DNA of 59,383 nt from Leucogyrophana mollusca (Eukaryota; Basidiomycota; Agaricomycetes; Boletales): contig MU266448.1 of assembly GCA_021014945.1 (NCBI GenBank), forward strand, positions 1-59,383, given 5' to 3'. The translations under genes were made by a program, and so were the position numbers. Shown here in pieces: positions 11,846 to 30,063 of the stretch (position 1 is its first letter; every line of letters begins with the position of its first letter). Below the pieces are notes generated by a model, which was given only the letters and a program-made list of their open reading frames with translations, had not been told where the DNA came from and did not search any database.

Positions 11846-14800
11846 CTAGTATCCCCCCTGAGAGCTCCCCACAGGCTGCTGCTGATGCTGTAGTGACGGT
11901 GAGGTCATCTTCATTGTCGGCGTCAAAGGGGGGCGAGGGGGAGACTGGTGAGCAGGTAGTGCCAGCGCAGAAGATAGCGGCGATGGGCTATGCTGGAGAT
12001 GAGGGGAAAGCGAATGTGATGAATACTGGCCGTTGCCCATCATGTGGCCCACTGGCACGCCATTGACGCTCGGCGTTCGGTTTGGCGGACGCGAACCGTT
12101 CGCTGATGGCGTGCGAGCAGGGAGACTCCCAGGTGCTGCGTGCGGACTGGAGGCCATCGCTCCAGCTCCGGTCACCCCGTCCGCACCATTTCCGAGAGGT
12201 GCGGGTTGCTGAAGTGGAGATGCCCATTGGCGTCCTGCTGGAAGCTTCAGGTTTACATTCGCGCCGGCGCTCAACTGCATGTTGAAGTGGGCCCCAGCAG
12301 GGACAACGTGCCCCATATATGGAGTGGACAGAGGTCGTCCCTGATTGGCGTGCATCGCAGTAATGTCCTGTCCTGGTGCAAACACCATCTTCACGTTCTG
12401 CATATTCTGCATGTGCTGCATAGGCAATCCACTGTGCTGCCGCGAGTGCGCGTACGCGGTACCGTTTGTCATGGTGGGATAGCCATTCATAGTGACGTGG
12501 TAGCCGTTCGCAGCGACAACGCCTGCGTGCTGAGCATCCGACTTTGGCCGAGCAGGGGATCCTGCTTGCTGTTGCGCTTGCTGCACACCATCCAAAGGAG
12601 ATAGGTTCACCTCATTGGTGGGCTGTTGCGCAGCCTGCGGAGTGGTGTTGTTGTGGGATACTCCGTTGACGTTTGAGGTCAGCTTCACCGTATCGCCGTC
12701 AGCCACCGGAAGGGTGCCGTTCACTCCGCCGCCTGTGGGGGTACTCGGTGTACGAGGAGGTGACGACTGTTGTGAGGCGGGAGTCGTCACATTCGCAAGA
12801 ACGGGGGGACGCATACCCCCATTCGAGGATATGCGCATGTGCGGGATAGCCGAAGGTGGTTGCATGGCCTTCATATGCGCTTGCATGGCAATCGGGACGC
12901 CGTTCGGTAAGGATGGGAGCGGCATACCATTGACTGGCCGTGATGCTGCGATCTGTGGAACAACTCCAGGGGTGTATACCCTCTGCGCGGCTTGAAGATC
13001 CCGGCGAACGTATGGTTGCTGTGTGCCAGTCCGAAAGGGCACGACGGGCTGTTGGCGACCCTCAGGTGTGACGAAAATCAGCGTAGGATCATTGTTAATG
13101 TACTGCTGATCCTGATCGGTGAGAAGCGTCATCATGTGGCGGAGGTACCTGAGCTTCATGTTAGCGCTGCTGTCACGATATGATGGGCCTATACCAACTT
13201 TGTATCGTAGTCGTCGACGAGAAGACGGTCCTGCTCCTCAGACCCCTCGGGAGCGATTACAGGGTCGTCGTCTTGATCAAACTTCCACCTTTCACGCAGC
13301 CTCGATCGGTGCTCCTCATCCTCGTCAGTGACAAGTTCTTCCAGGCGTCGCGTAAATGCGTCCCTTCGCTGGGGCACAGTTGCATCATCAACGCGGATCC
13401 CAAGCCGTTGCAAAAATGCGTCCCGTCGATCGACAGCGGCACCGCCAGTCCGAGTGTGGCGAAGGCGAAGGTAGCGAACATGAGAGTCGCTGTCCATGTC
13501 ACCCTCTTCATCGAGTGGCGGAGATGCTGACGTTCGCGATGAATGGATAGCTTTCCAGAGACGTCGGTGGGTGGGAAATGCAGGTCTTTGATATGCATTC
13601 TGTGACGTGATTCAAGTCAGATTGAGCGACTACTAAGCAAGCTAAAGCTCACCTCCGTCACGTCTTCATAGCCATGATCACGCTCTTTCTTGCGGAGGAG
13701 GTCCCTATCCATAGCTGCAGAAATCATGCTTAGACGTTCCTTGGGGCGAATGGCGATCTCCACGGGCAATGCAGGGGATCCAGGATCGCCATTGCCTCCC
13801 GTCCGTAGCTTGATACCAAGCCGCCTGTAATGCTTCCGTCAGCGTCATAGTTTACAATATGTGACAATGAGCGAACCCGTTGGCTTCGACTTTGATCTTC
13901 TTCACAGCCCTCTCCTTGTCGTAAAGCAGCTCGTCGTCTTCCTTGACGCCCAAAGATGGGAATTTCCGCTTCAGGTCAACGAACTCTAAGCGCTTCTCGC
14001 AGACTTGTAGTGCCTGCTGAACCGAATCTTGTTTCATTGTCTCGCGAGACAGTAGCATTTTTGCGAGCTCCATTGATTGTACGAGCTCGGCTTGCAAGCG
14101 TATAAGTTTATCTGACGATGTTGCCTGTGAAGCGCGTGTCTTCCGAATCGCCTTGATTTCACGACGCCGGAAACATATGTAGGACTCGTTCGTGACGTCC
14201 GATTCATCATACTGAAAAGAGATGAGCCAAGACATCAAAAGCGAAAATTACCAACTCACATTGAGGACCGGTATGATCCTGTGTCCTCCCCTTTCCTGCC
14301 GGCGTTCTCGCCAATGAGGGTAGATGCTGCGGGCGAGCCGAAGAAGCTGCGCTGGTGGTGGTATCCACGACGGCACTGTGAACGTCGCAAACGTCGAAGG
14401 CGCGAGCGGTGATGAGAAAGTGTCTTGATAGTCGGTGAACGGCGGGAATGCCATCCCAGATTCGAGTCCCTGAGGGAAAGGATCAGCGTCCGCTCGTCGT
14501 CGTGGAGAAGATGAAGCTTACATGGTGAAGAAACTCGGTCTTTTCATGCGTTACTTTCTCAAATATGCCCATCACAAGCTCAAACTCGTCCTCGGTGATG
14601 CCGACAGGCTGAGCAGACTCGGGTTCTTTGCCCTTTGACTTTGCACTTCTTTGAGACAGTCCCGACCGAGTGGTAGTTCCTGGTGTGGATACTGCGCCTT
14701 GAGCACTGGTACCTTCGCCCCTGGCCTCCTCGTTATTGCGGTCGAGCCAATCCTTGTCGCGTTCGTCCATGAGATACGTGAACGCATCAATGAGGGCATT

Positions 14801-15342
14801 GGAGCAGGCCTCTTCGACGGTTTCTGAAGACTTGATATACGACGCTGGGTCCCTCCAGCGATCAGGGGGATACAGCTCGGCATAGTTGTCGACCAGTCCA
14901 TTAGAATCTGGTGTGGGGATGAAGGCGGCAGGAGCGGCGGGTTTCTCGGCCGCTCCTCCCCGGGTCGGCCGACCGACCGATTGGTGGCGCTGTGAGGCTG
15001 CGGAAAGCACTGCCTGCAAGTGATGCTCCTGTGGTGGGAAAAAAGGGGGAATGAGTCAGCCATCCGATAATCGATCTCCCACGGTCTCAGCCAATGAGAG
15101 CACGCCACGTCAGGAAGTTCAACAAGGGCGGGCGACGACGCTCGACGAGCAAAAAGACGACTTACGTTGGCATCCTCAGCGTCGACGCCTGCAGTACTGA
15201 CAATCCTTGCCTTCTCCTCGTCTTCGTCGAGCACCAGGGGGTCCGCATCAATGGTGCCATGGACGACTTTGAGGCGAGTCTTGTTGGTAACGCGATTGCG
15301 ATTTCTGAGGGTCGAAGTGCCCAGATTGTGGTTGCGGGGCAT
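11846..15342 (-). CDS. EPL1: Enhancer of polycomb-like protein 1 (NuA4 subunit)
   Basis: Structural subunit of the NuA4 histone acetyltransferase and its Piccolo core, linking the Esa1/Yng2/Eaf6 module to nucleosomes. The start at 15342 gives MPRNHNLGTSTLRNRNRV, the conserved EPL1 N-terminus; an ATG 42 nt upstream exists but adds a non-conserved segment. The EPcA region covers the first exons (FIPTPDSNGLVDNYAELYPP, IKSSETVEEACSN, TEDEFELVMGIFEKVT, FPPFTDYQDTFSSPL, then YDESDVTNESYICFRRREIK). A coiled-coil-like segment follows (LIRLQAELVQSMELAKML), then a charged domain. The large last exon is Gln/Pro/Asn-rich and low in complexity, ending QPVGSSQGGY. About eight exons. The gene is convergent with the hydrolase gene. 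Confidence 0.92.
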
Positions 15343-17220
15343 ATCATGGAGTGCGTGCAAGAGTAGGCTAGAATATCTGGGCAAAAGGGAGCAGCGGGTG
15401 AAGCGGTCGTCGTCGACGGTGGCAGCGGCGGCGCTGGGGTCGGAAAATTGGCCGAAAAGTCTTCGGGCCGAGACAATAAAATGAGTGATGTGACAAATAA
15501 TTCGCCTTTCTCCGGTATTTGGTAGTCACAAACAACCCCCCGGGTGGCTGAAGCCCGATAATGCCTCACCAAGCACTGGCAGCTGTTGGGGGCTCGCAAG
15601 GTCAGTCACTACACTACGTGGAGGCCTTGTGCTTATTACAGCTCAGGCGTAGTCTACTTTAGATAGCGTCGGCACAATGTGATAGCTTAAGAGGTATTCT
15701 GGTGTGAATGCAAGTCAGTCAACCCCCTTTGGATTGGGTTGAGCGAATGACGCACCTTTGATTCAAAAGTACAACATTGTAGTAGTGTCTGTCGAACACA
15801 ATCGGATTAGAATACGCCAAAGCCGGTAAGGAGAGCCGCAGAGCTAGGACGAACAAATTATAATGCACATGGGCATGCCGCCTGAAATGCAAAATATCAA
15901 TTTGGGGGTCGATGAATGGGAAATAAAACAGTGCTACTCACGCTCAATGATTATGAAACGCAGGGATATGGATGATCCGACGTGAAACCACAAGCGTATG
16001 CGTGGCGCGGCGCCGCTTAGCTGCCGCCCAGCGTCCAGCGAGCGATACTGATGCAAATTTTAGACGAGATGCTCATACAGGTGGAAGGAATGTGCAAGGC
16101 AAGGATCGATGAGCATCTCGAGGCATTGCATAGCATATGGGAGAGCTCGGCGTAAATCGCTTCCAGTGTAGGGCAACATGATTTCGAGCGACCTCGGACA
16201 AGGCAACGAGCACATCAAAGGCCCGGACGGTTCTAATGTAAATCTGGTGATGCCACATAAAATGGGGCTGTCAGGTAAAATGAAGTTTTCGGCTCACTGG
16301 AAGCAAGTCTGAGGAGTGAGACTCCACGCATCGAGCTCATCGGAGAGCATGGTGAGCCCGTCTCATCGAAGGAGACGCCCCCCGAAGCTGTGAGCGTTGA
16401 GTAACGCACATCTGCTAGCTACTGGCGACACGACTCGTCAGCTTCACCGATGCCCACGTCTCAGCGGCGGAAAACGTCACCTTGCCCTAATCCCCACCAC
16501 ATTCTCTACCTAATCGCGGATCAAAAAAAGCCGCTTGAATGCAAAGATGCCCATGTTGAGAGTTTGGAAGGCCATTGAGAAGGGAAAGTTCGCAAGTATG
16601 CGTGGAGATGAGAATGGGGCGGGAGGGAATGGTGGATGCACTGAACAAGCTCTTACGCCCCCTCGAGTCCTTCCGGCGCGTGGCTCCGCCACGTGGGTAT
16701 CTGTACAGCTATACCTGTCACATCAGCCACCGAGGTTGCATCTCCATGCACCAAGCTCGGTCGATTCACCTGCAAGAAGATCAAGCAAGGCCCTCGAGAT
16801 TTGAATGTGACGGGATATGAAATCAATTCGGTGTTGTGAAGTTGGATGGTCATTCTACCGATGATGTGCGATGTGCGTGTGCATACATACCCTGGGCGAT
16901 GACACCCTAGCAGTGACAGGGCTTATGACAGCCATATGGCGCGGTCATGTTCGTCGTCCGATCCCTCTTCGGTTGGGATACATACAGGGTAATATGGTAC
17001 CTCGGCGAAAGGAGAGGGTATCCACAACACATTGTGATTGCTAGCCTGAGCAGGTCCCTACTATTTAGGTGTAGGCACGTGCGCCCGGGGCTGGCACGGG
17101 TATCCCCAAAGACACTTTCTCGTGCAATATCTCCCAGACTCTCTCCCAACAATCAACCAGTACAATATCATGAGGGGCGCTGGACTTGATAAAAACGATT
17201 TCACCATGTAGCAAAATAAA
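15343..17220. other. Long intergenic region between EPL1 and tRNA-Tyr
   Basis: About 1.9 kb with no gene that I can support. Short frames at 16073-16258 and 16510-16820 lie over one another on both strands and lack family features. It includes the EPL1 promoter on its left side. Confidence 0.5.
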
Positions 17221-17313
17221 TCCGACCTGCCTGGCTCGAACAGGCGACCTCAAGATTATTCAAGCAATCGTTCCCATTACAGTCTCGCGCTCTTCCAACT
17301 GAGCTAAGGTCGG
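17221..17313 (-). tRNA. tRNA-Tyr (GUA) with 20-nt intron
   Basis: Read on the minus strand, a full cloverleaf is visible. The acceptor stem CCGACCT pairs with AGGTCGG, and the discriminator base A is at 17221. The D stem is GCTC/GAGC, the anticodon stem CGAGA/TCTTG with anticodon GTA, and the T arm GCCTG-TTCGAGC-CAGGC. A 20-nt intron (17257-17276) sits one base 3' of the anticodon, the canonical position; nuclear tRNA-Tyr genes typically carry such an intron. Mature length is 73 nt before CCA. Confidence 0.96.
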
Positions 17314-17458
17314 CTATAGCCAGGAGAGGTACTTGTGCTATATATCATTAATTATTAATCATAAACCCGAGGGCCCCCCAAGCTACGGCCCAGTCTATAC
17401 TACTTAGACCATAGCTTGACCTCATCGGGTCTCCAGGCTTGCAGCGATCCATCTCTTC

Positions 17459-19336
17459 ATGGCTCTGTCTCTCAGACGCCATACCTTGACAAAATTCTTC
17501 TTCCTTCTATCTCTGTTTTTTATTGCTCGCATTATCTTTGGTTCGTCGTCCCAGAATCCGCCTTCCGTCTTAGAGTTTCAAGAACATAATGTATTCGAGC
17601 GCGTAACTGGGACCGACAAATCTCTCAATGTCCAAAAATACAAGTTTATGCAAACAAGGATGGGAAGAGACGACAGGGAGGACATATTTGCCGACATCAT
17701 TGGAAACGGTGTCAGAGACTACTGGGAGCGATTCCAAGCACCTTTGTAAGTTCCAAGTCCAGCGATCCTCTTGAAGCAATCTAAAGCCGTCTCATCTGTG
17801 ATATAGTATTACTGGAGCAGAGACTGCCCACACAGACGTCCAGAATGTCCTCAACTCCATCGAACACCTATTATCTCTGAACGGATGGGTCGCCGCATAT
17901 TGCCCGACGCTTGTTCGCCCCTTTGGTCAAAACAAGAACGAAGACGAGGATGCATACGATGACCTCGCCAAAGAGGACCACCTATACTATATAGGCATAG
18001 CCATTCACTCCGCAGACCACTTCCTAGTGGATCAACTCGCAGTCATTGTTCAACTCGCGAAACGCCTCGGCACCTCGAACCTGTTCGTCTCCATGCTCGA
18101 CTACGAGTCTACGGATTCTACTTCGACCTTAACGGACCTCTGCGAAGCAGTTCTTACCCTTTTGGGCGTTCCTTTCCGGATACGCAGGGTACCAGGCATG
18201 ACTGAGGACCCTGCCGCAGCATATTACCCCTCGGAGGAGGCTTATATGAGAAATCTCGCGCTCGAACCTCTGGTTGAGCTATATTCGAAGCGCGAGATCA
18301 AATTCCACCGCGTTATATGGATCAAGGGATTTACCTGCCCCAACGATATACTAGAGACGCTCAGAGTCAGCATCACAAACGAGGCTGCCATGGTATGCGG
18401 AATGGACTGGGCAGAATCAGGCGGTCACTTCATATTCTCGGATAGGTCTGTCTCACCTCCCAAAATCCTTCGCGTTGGTGTTCGTTGAATGATACTCTTC
18501 CAGATGGCGCACGCGTGATATACATGGCGACCAATTCCGACAGTCCACGTCTTCCTCGAAACCCGACGCCGTCCCTCCTAGAGACGAAACAGGGGCAGCA
18601 CGCTACGTCAAGCACTTACCATTCCAGGTGTTTTGCTGTGAAGCTGGAACTCACGTCGTCGACCCCGCACAATCCTATTACAAAGGCATCAGATACCGCG
18701 CTGGGGAGGATTTCCACAATTCCTCCTTATCTGAAGGCGTACCGCAGAGGGCCCCTGATGCACCATGTCTTGACAGCACTCAAGCTTGGTTCTGTCGAGA
18801 TCTGTGGGTCAGCAAAGCACGTGAAGGCGTTCATGAGAATGAATCCGAAGACGATCGCCAACAACTGCGTCCTGACGCGCAGGAGAAACAGCCGCTTGCT
18901 CGTCGTCAGCTCCCGCCAACAGATCCCGATGCCAACGCAGGCTCTGACTATGATGCGATGCCGGATTCGGACCAGCCCTTGGACTCTTTGCCCGCTGTTC
19001 GCCTTGCTGTACCGAACTCTGTATACCAGCCCGCGCGTATACTGGTAAATCCTCGTTGTGTGACTACTTACGCTGGTGTCAGTCATACCCAGCTCGCATT
19101 AGACCTCTTTGGAACGGGAGAGGACGACGAGGCTCAAGGGAACACAACCAAGTACATCTTGGATGATTGGGAAGGGGCCCCGGAAAGCTTTGTGTGTCAA
19201 GAACAGAGGTATAGTACCATCACTTCACCTGGGACAGCATCTGACACAACGCTACAGACAAACCGGAGGGCGGAAGGCCGCTAAGACTCAGCGTCTGCTA
19301 GGATTCTCGATCCACGAGGAGTTGGCCGCATTATAG
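17459..19336 (+). CDS. GT69-family (CAP59/CMT1-type) mannosyltransferase
   Basis: Predicted Golgi type II membrane glycosyltransferase of the family that includes Cryptococcus Cap59 and the alpha-1,3-mannosyltransferase Cmt1. An N-terminal signal anchor follows the start at 17459 (TKFFFLLSLFFIARIIFG). The catalytic region includes ETAHTDVQNVLNSIEHLL, NLFVSMLDYESTDSTS (family motif FVSxLEYxSxD) and CGMDWAESGGHFIFSDRW. The C-terminal part has PFQVFCCEAGTHVVDP and the conserved ILVNPRCVTTYAGVSHTQL. The last intron donor is after the CQEQ codons at about 19209, and the final exon ends HEELAAL at 19336. It is convergent with NBS1, with 106 bp between stop codons. The acceptor is unknown; a role in cell-wall or glycoprotein mannosylation is inferred from the family. 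Confidence 0.88.
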
Positions 19337-19442
19337 TGGACATTACTGCCTACGGACTTCATGGATAAGCGCCGTCGCATATATAGACTATATAATACCT
19401 GCTGTGGTTTACCACTATGTTGTTCTACTTCCAACATACTAC

Positions 19443-22400
19443 TCAACGACCTATTTTCCTCCGCTTCTTGCCAAATCCTTTAAAGGTCGCACCGTCATCC
19501 GATTCATCATCTGCGATGACGGGGCGCTTCTTAGGTGCGCGTTTAGTTTGCGTCAACGATGGGCCGGATGGAGGGAGTGTGCTGTCCTCCACATCAAGAG
19601 CTTCGCTTATCGGTGGGTCAGGACGGGCGGGCTTTTCATCCTCGTCGTCAGAGTCCAGGAAAAGACGATCTGCGGAGGCCTCGAACGTCGAAATAGGAGG
19701 TCGAGAGGTTTGTCTTCCGCCTCCAAATATCGAGTCGTCTCCGACGTTTTCCTCGTCATCGGATTCGGCTACGGTGAACGCTCGCCGCTTGCCTTTAGTA
19801 GGGCGCGATTCTGCCTTAGCTTTCTGGCTGGCCACAGGTGCCTTGGTTTGGGAAGGCTGCGAGTTATCCTTCCAGTAACCTATGGGATAGGGTTTGCTCG
19901 TTTGCATTTGAACAAGGATTCCGAATGTACGCACCAGAGCCCATCCCGTAGTCGTTTTCTGTGTTGACGACGACTTCAATCGGCTTCCGCGCACTGCTTT
20001 CGGATTTCTGTTGACACAATTAGATCCGAGACGTGAATGAAGGTATGCAGACCCACCTTCTTGAACTTCTTGAAGTTAGGCCGATGGTCCCAGAGTGGGT
20101 TTCGATTGCCTCCGCCCACGTGAGCATTTTCCGCACCCTTGAAGACATCCATATCCAGGATCACCATAAAATTCCCTCTAATATTCCGCACATCATCAAA
20201 GTCTCCAAGGACTTCCCAGGCCTCCTCTTGCTCCTCCCTTTGCAGATCAGGTTTTGAAATACGCAGGTTGTTGAACTCGCGATCGAAGCTGTCCTCCGTC
20301 TTCTTCCCCCTCTTGGTCGAAGCCACGGCAGTCAAGAAGGCGTCGTCGGTGTCGACAACGTGCTGAGTTGAAGGAGGTTTCTTGGACTTTGTTGCGTTCT
20401 TTGACACAGGGGGCTCGGAAGCGGGCACAGAGGTGCTGCGTGGGACAGACTTGCCGCGGGTCGTGGTTTGCACCTTCGCTCTGGCCCCTGCCTGGGTTGA
20501 GCCACCAGGAGCATCAACATCCATCGCGCTTTCGATAGCGTCAGCAGAAGTAGCCCCACGGCGCTTCGAGGCCAAAGAAACACCATCGCGTGCCGTCCCT
20601 TCCTCTTCCTCCTCTGCGACCACATCCAGCCGCCTTGTAGCGCCAGATCCAGTTCGAAGAGTGTCACTTTGCGTGACACTCTGAAGCTCCGGTGGATTCC
20701 CTGAGCTCCCGCCAATGGGAATGTCATACGCGGCCCCGACGCTCTGGGTGCCACCGTCAGGGCCTTTGTCAGGATCGCTCGCATCGAAGAGCGCTTTGAA
20801 TTTCTTGAGCGGAGGTTCCTGAGCGCTTTCAGTTTCAAGATCGTCCATCATTAGCATTTGCTCGACAGTGCGGGGTGCCGCTGTCCCAGCTCGCCTTTTT
20901 AGTCTCATAGGGCGGGCGGGTGCCTGGGCGTAAGTGTCAGATTAGGTGCACTCGACAAATCAAACTAGATACACACAGGGTCTTCGGGAGACTCAGATGG
21001 AGACTCCCCCTTGGCTTCCACAGAATTCCCTCGGGGAACAACGTCCATGGACGTAGAGTCATCTAAGATATTCTGGCGCGCAAGGTGCGCACGACGGGTG
21101 AGAAGCTAGATAGAATGAGCTAATCGTCAATGTGTGCTGACTAAATTGCTGCGTACCCTTCGCGGACGTGCTGGCGATTCTTCATCCGACGGCTGCGAAG
21201 GCGCGCGCTCAGGCGGATCGTCAGGAGGCGGAGATGCCGGCCTGTCCTGGTTCTTTGCGGCCGCCTTTGGCGCCATGCCTAGTAAAGAGGGTTCATCCGG
21301 ATGGGTGTTCGGTATGAAGTCGGGCAACTGGGACAAGTCTAACAGAAACATCCAACGCTAGATCGGTAGAAAACGATATACCGCACGAACCTTGAGACGG
21401 CGCATCGTTACCGCCACCCAGATATGACGTGTCAACGTGGACTGCGGTCTGTAAGAGAGCACTTTGACTGACAGTGTGCAAGCCAAGGCTAAAGCAAGTG
21501 TGAGGTGAGACACTATGGAAGGAAAGAACATCTGACCTCTTGGCATCCGCAACGAAATTTTTCCAGCTGGCGGATCCGAGAGCATCTTGCATCTTGGCAT
21601 CTTCAGCAACGATAATCAACTCCTTGCCAATGGAACCCAGCTCTTCCACCTTCCGCTTCCCTTTAGCCAGTAGCTGACGCCACTTCCCGTGACCCGATCG
21701 AATGTTGAATCCCTCATACTCCCCGCCTCCGCGCACCACTAATTCCCTCAAGTCTCCGTCCACCTCGCCGTCCCTTTCGGCTACGAGTACGAATCTATAT
21801 CCTCGCAGTATATTGATACGTTCTTCGTTTGGTTCCCAGACCTTGAACAACTTCAGAGGAGTAGGTAGGCTCGGAGAGAAAACGGGGCGATATTTGTTTT
21901 CTAGGGGCGGGTGGAAGGCTTGCTCGAGGGCAGAACAGCTGAAGGGGTTGCTTTCATCCGGCGTGTCACCAAGACGTATGAGTTCATTCAACCACTCTGG
22001 TTTAACAAGCTGGGTAGCTGACAAAAGGGAGGTCATCACAGGTACAGAAGTTTCGAATTTCGCCGTTAGATGATGTGTATGGAGAGCATGAGGTTTTGTG
22101 AGAGCACTGATGCCTGCAGCCAGATGTTAGTGGTGGTCAGCATGAGTCGTTGCGACTAGCCTATTGCTACACATGCTTCCTGCGAAATGGAGGGATAGCG
22201 TGCTGGCGGCACAAAACATGATACTCGTCGCCACTTCACTCTGCGAAGGGTCATTGTACAGCACACTAGGACAGAAATCAGACAGACTTACTCGAGTACT
22301 ATACCTGCCAGGATGCACACCCTATCCCCATCCTCTAGTTCCTGCACAGATAATGGCTCGATGACCTTGCTGTCGCCCGTGTCTCCGCGCGTGAGAGCAA

Positions 22401-22751
22401 TAGGTTTGGCCTTGGAGTTGTAAACCTCCAGTTTCGGAATAAACGATGGGTTGGCCTTTATCAAAGAAAGTCAGAGGGAGAGGGCTGGACATAAGTTTGG
22501 ACTGCTCGCCAGGTCGTTCTCCGTGCATGCAGCCACAATAAACTCGCTATGGTCATGAGATATCTTCTTGTTGTTGATCACCAGTGGGCGTTCCTTGCGT
22601 CCTAAGGCGTATTTCTTGCCCGACTTCAGAAGTTTCGTTTCTGCTCTCATTTGTAAGTGCATTGCTTTTTCAAGCTATTCTGCTGGGACTCACTAGAGGT
22701 GTTGATATCCCCCTGAGCTTCTCCATCGAATGGTCCGGTGATTGTCCACAT
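19443..22751 (-). CDS. NBS1: Nibrin homologue NBS1 (MRN complex)
   Basis: Regulatory subunit of the Mre11-Rad50-Nbs1 complex in DNA double-strand-break sensing, resection and Tel1/ATM activation. The first exon, from ATG 22751, reads MWTITGPFDGEAQGD and leads into an FHA domain (LKSGKKYALGRKERP, then INNKKISHDHSEFIV, with the phosphopeptide-binding Arg and Ser-His). A BRCT segment follows near 21950-22050 (TSLLSATQLVKPEWLNEL), then a second BRCT-like region (GYRFVLVAERDGEVDG...). The middle is long, low in complexity and Ser/Pro-rich. The Mre11-binding region near the C-terminus is recognisable (NPLWDHRPNFKKFKK) at about 20055-20090. The last exon is rich in acidic and basic patches and ends KKRRKIGR, a likely nuclear localisation signal. 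Domain order matches animal and fungal nibrins. Confidence 0.9.
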
Positions 22752-23132
22752 GCCTAGCACCAGACACGGCAGCTGCTCGAACCTTTGAGTGCAGCTTTAT
22801 TGTATGCACAGTGATTGACCGTTATTTATTGGACCAGGTCAAAGCTCAGAGTCAAAAGTCGTCGCGTCGGTCGCGTCCTCACGTGCCAAAATTACATTGC
22901 ACGTGGCACCCCAACCTCTTCAGCCAGAGGATCAGTAAAGCTTAGAATTATTATGTGCAATTCTTCGGTTTCGTGATCGACTACAGTAGAGAAGAAAATA
23001 TTGGAGAAGCTATATACCTATCAGCCCGACAAAAAAATATAATTGCTCCGCATACAACCAGAAAGGTCTGGCAAACCAGTCCATAAAAGTACAAGGTGGA
23101 GGTGGGAACGATCACAAGGTTGGTACCCACCG
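22752..23132. other. NBS1 promoter and KDM4 3' flank
   Basis: A 380-bp stretch without a gene. It serves as NBS1 promoter on the left and 3' flank of the next minus-strand gene on the right. No distinctive element was identified. Confidence 0.4.
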
Positions 23133-28286
<5,154 letters not shown>

Positions 28287-28492
28287 TAATTGTGACCAGC
28301 TTTAAACTTCCAGTGCCTCGATGCACACTTGCTCAGTGCACCAGCTTACATTGTCGTAGTAGCTGCCTGTATCCACTCTCACATACCTGTCCATACCCCA
28401 ATGCGAATATTGCAGACGATCAAATTGATATCATGTTCGTGAAGATCATTTGATGAAACGTTATGTACAAGCTAGTGCTCGTTTATATGTAA

Positions 28493-29728
28493 ATGATCGA
28501 GCACCCCGCTTTCACTCCCTTCTGTCTCTCCCCCATGTCCTGGTCTACATTTCCAGTCGTGCCCTTGAGCGTAGCTACCCTCCTTAGTGTGCATGGCGCT
28601 CGTTCACGCTCTCTTTCCCCCTCGGGTGCAGCAGCGGCCTTTATAATTGGCTTCTCCACGCTCGCAGTGCCCGTGCGTGCCATTGGAATCTCGCTCATCG
28701 TTTTTTACCTGGTTGGGTCGCGTGCTACCAAATGTATGTCCTGCAACTACTCTCGCCTCGCCGCCTGGCTGAAATAAAACACTCATCAGACGGTAAGAAG
28801 CGAAAAGCACAGCTTGAGGACGGATTTCAAGACGCTGGCTACCGCACCGCGTGGCAGGTTCTCTGCAATTCGTTTACAGCGTTCATAGCAAGTGCGGTGT
28901 GGAGTATACTCTTCGCACCAGATGCTCTTCCATGGTCGCTACTCAAGAACTCGATTCACATCTCTCGGACTGTCATCTACAACGGGGATGACTGGTGCCC
29001 GCTCTCACCAAGTGTTTCAGGAGGGCTGAGTCGCGCTCTAATGTTCGCTACGCTGGGGTGAGTGCTCTCATCAAGCGTGGTTCTTGATGAGCATCGAATC
29101 TAATTATAATTTCCCAGCCATTTCGCATGCTGTTTAGGCGATACCCTCGCATCTGAGCTCGGGATTCTCTCCCGCTCCTCTCCCATCCTCATCACCACCT
29201 TAAAATCGGTTCCGCCTGGCACTAATGGTGGCATATCTCTCGGCGGGACCCTCGCCTCCATAGCGGGAGGCCTCATCATGGGACTCACTCTCTTCGTCAG
29301 CCTAATAGTCGGAAATCGTACGTGCAGAGGGGAGTGGGTCGATATCCTCGTTCCGTTGGCTACATGGGGAACCGCCGCGGGTGGCCTCGGATCGCTAGTG
29401 AGCTTCCTCGCGCTGATCGCTTTCATCTTGCTCACGGCCTATCGCAGCTCGATTCATTAATGGGAGCGACAATTCAACGGACGCGATACTCAGTCGAGAC
29501 AAAGAAGGTTCTCCAGGACGAGTCTGCGCCCGCTCCCAACGACGCTATCAAGGTTATTAGTGGCCTGAATCTATTGACAAATAACCAGGTTCGTCTTCCC
29601 CTTGCCGAAATATTTTCCTTCCAGAAATCTACCCGGCCTGGGCCTATTCGCAAGTAATTGACAGAATCAAGTAGGTCAATCTGATTTCGTCCACGGTAAC
29701 GGCACTTGTTGTCGCAATACTTGCCTAA
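28493..29728 (+). CDS. TMEM19/DUF92 family integral membrane protein
   Basis: Polytopic membrane protein of the DUF92 family, related to vitamin E pathway VTE6 and TMEM19, whose biochemical role in fungi is not established. Visible features are an N-terminal TM (FPVVPLSVATLLSVHGA), then PSGAAAAFIIGFSTLAVP and IGISLIVFYLVGSRATK. After an intron come GKKRKAQLEDGFQDAGYRT and the conserved HFACCLGDTLASELGILS (GDTxxSExG). Then GTNGGISLGGTLASIAGGLIM and, after a further intron, LLDSLMGATIQ. The end is NNQVNLISSTVTALVVAILA at 29728. I chose the ATG at 28493; an in-frame ATG at 28535 (MSWSTF) is an alternative. About five exons. Confidence 0.85.
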
Positions 29729-30063
29729 GAGTGGTGGGCTACTGGATCGATGGGAGCGCCCGTCTGGAGATATCATGACGCTTGGAGTTACTTCGCTGGC
29801 CCGGGGGATGCAGGATCGATAAACGGGAGACTGGGATGGGATAGTCTTGTGGTGACTGGTGGAGTTATCTGTTATAGTTACCGATTTAGGTAATTGTTTT
29901 CCACGTGGATATGTCTATGAGGTCAATCGCAGGTTATCCAAGGGCGCTCCTTGTGAGGCTCCATATCGGCCATATCCTCCCTCCTCCCGCCCTTCTTCTA
30001 CCCTCACCTGAACTTTTTTTTCCCCGTTCATCTAGATATTCAACAAAATCTCAAGCGCGACAA
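29729..30063. promoter_or_regulatory. Glycogen synthase promoter region
   Basis: 335 bp without a gene between TMEM19 and the glycogen synthase start. A CT-rich stretch with a T-run (30007-30022) lies upstream of the ATG, as is common in fungal promoters. An in-frame upstream ATG at 29911 would add about 50 non-conserved residues. Confidence 0.4.

Noticed and set aside
15343..15384. Upstream ATG for EPL1 (MPRYSSLLLHALHD)
   Set aside because: The conserved EPL1 N-terminus begins at MPRNHN. The extension resembles no EPL1.
29911..30063. Upstream in-frame start for glycogen synthase
   Set aside because: The extra residues are not conserved in glycogen synthases, which are cytosolic and start close to the first conserved block.
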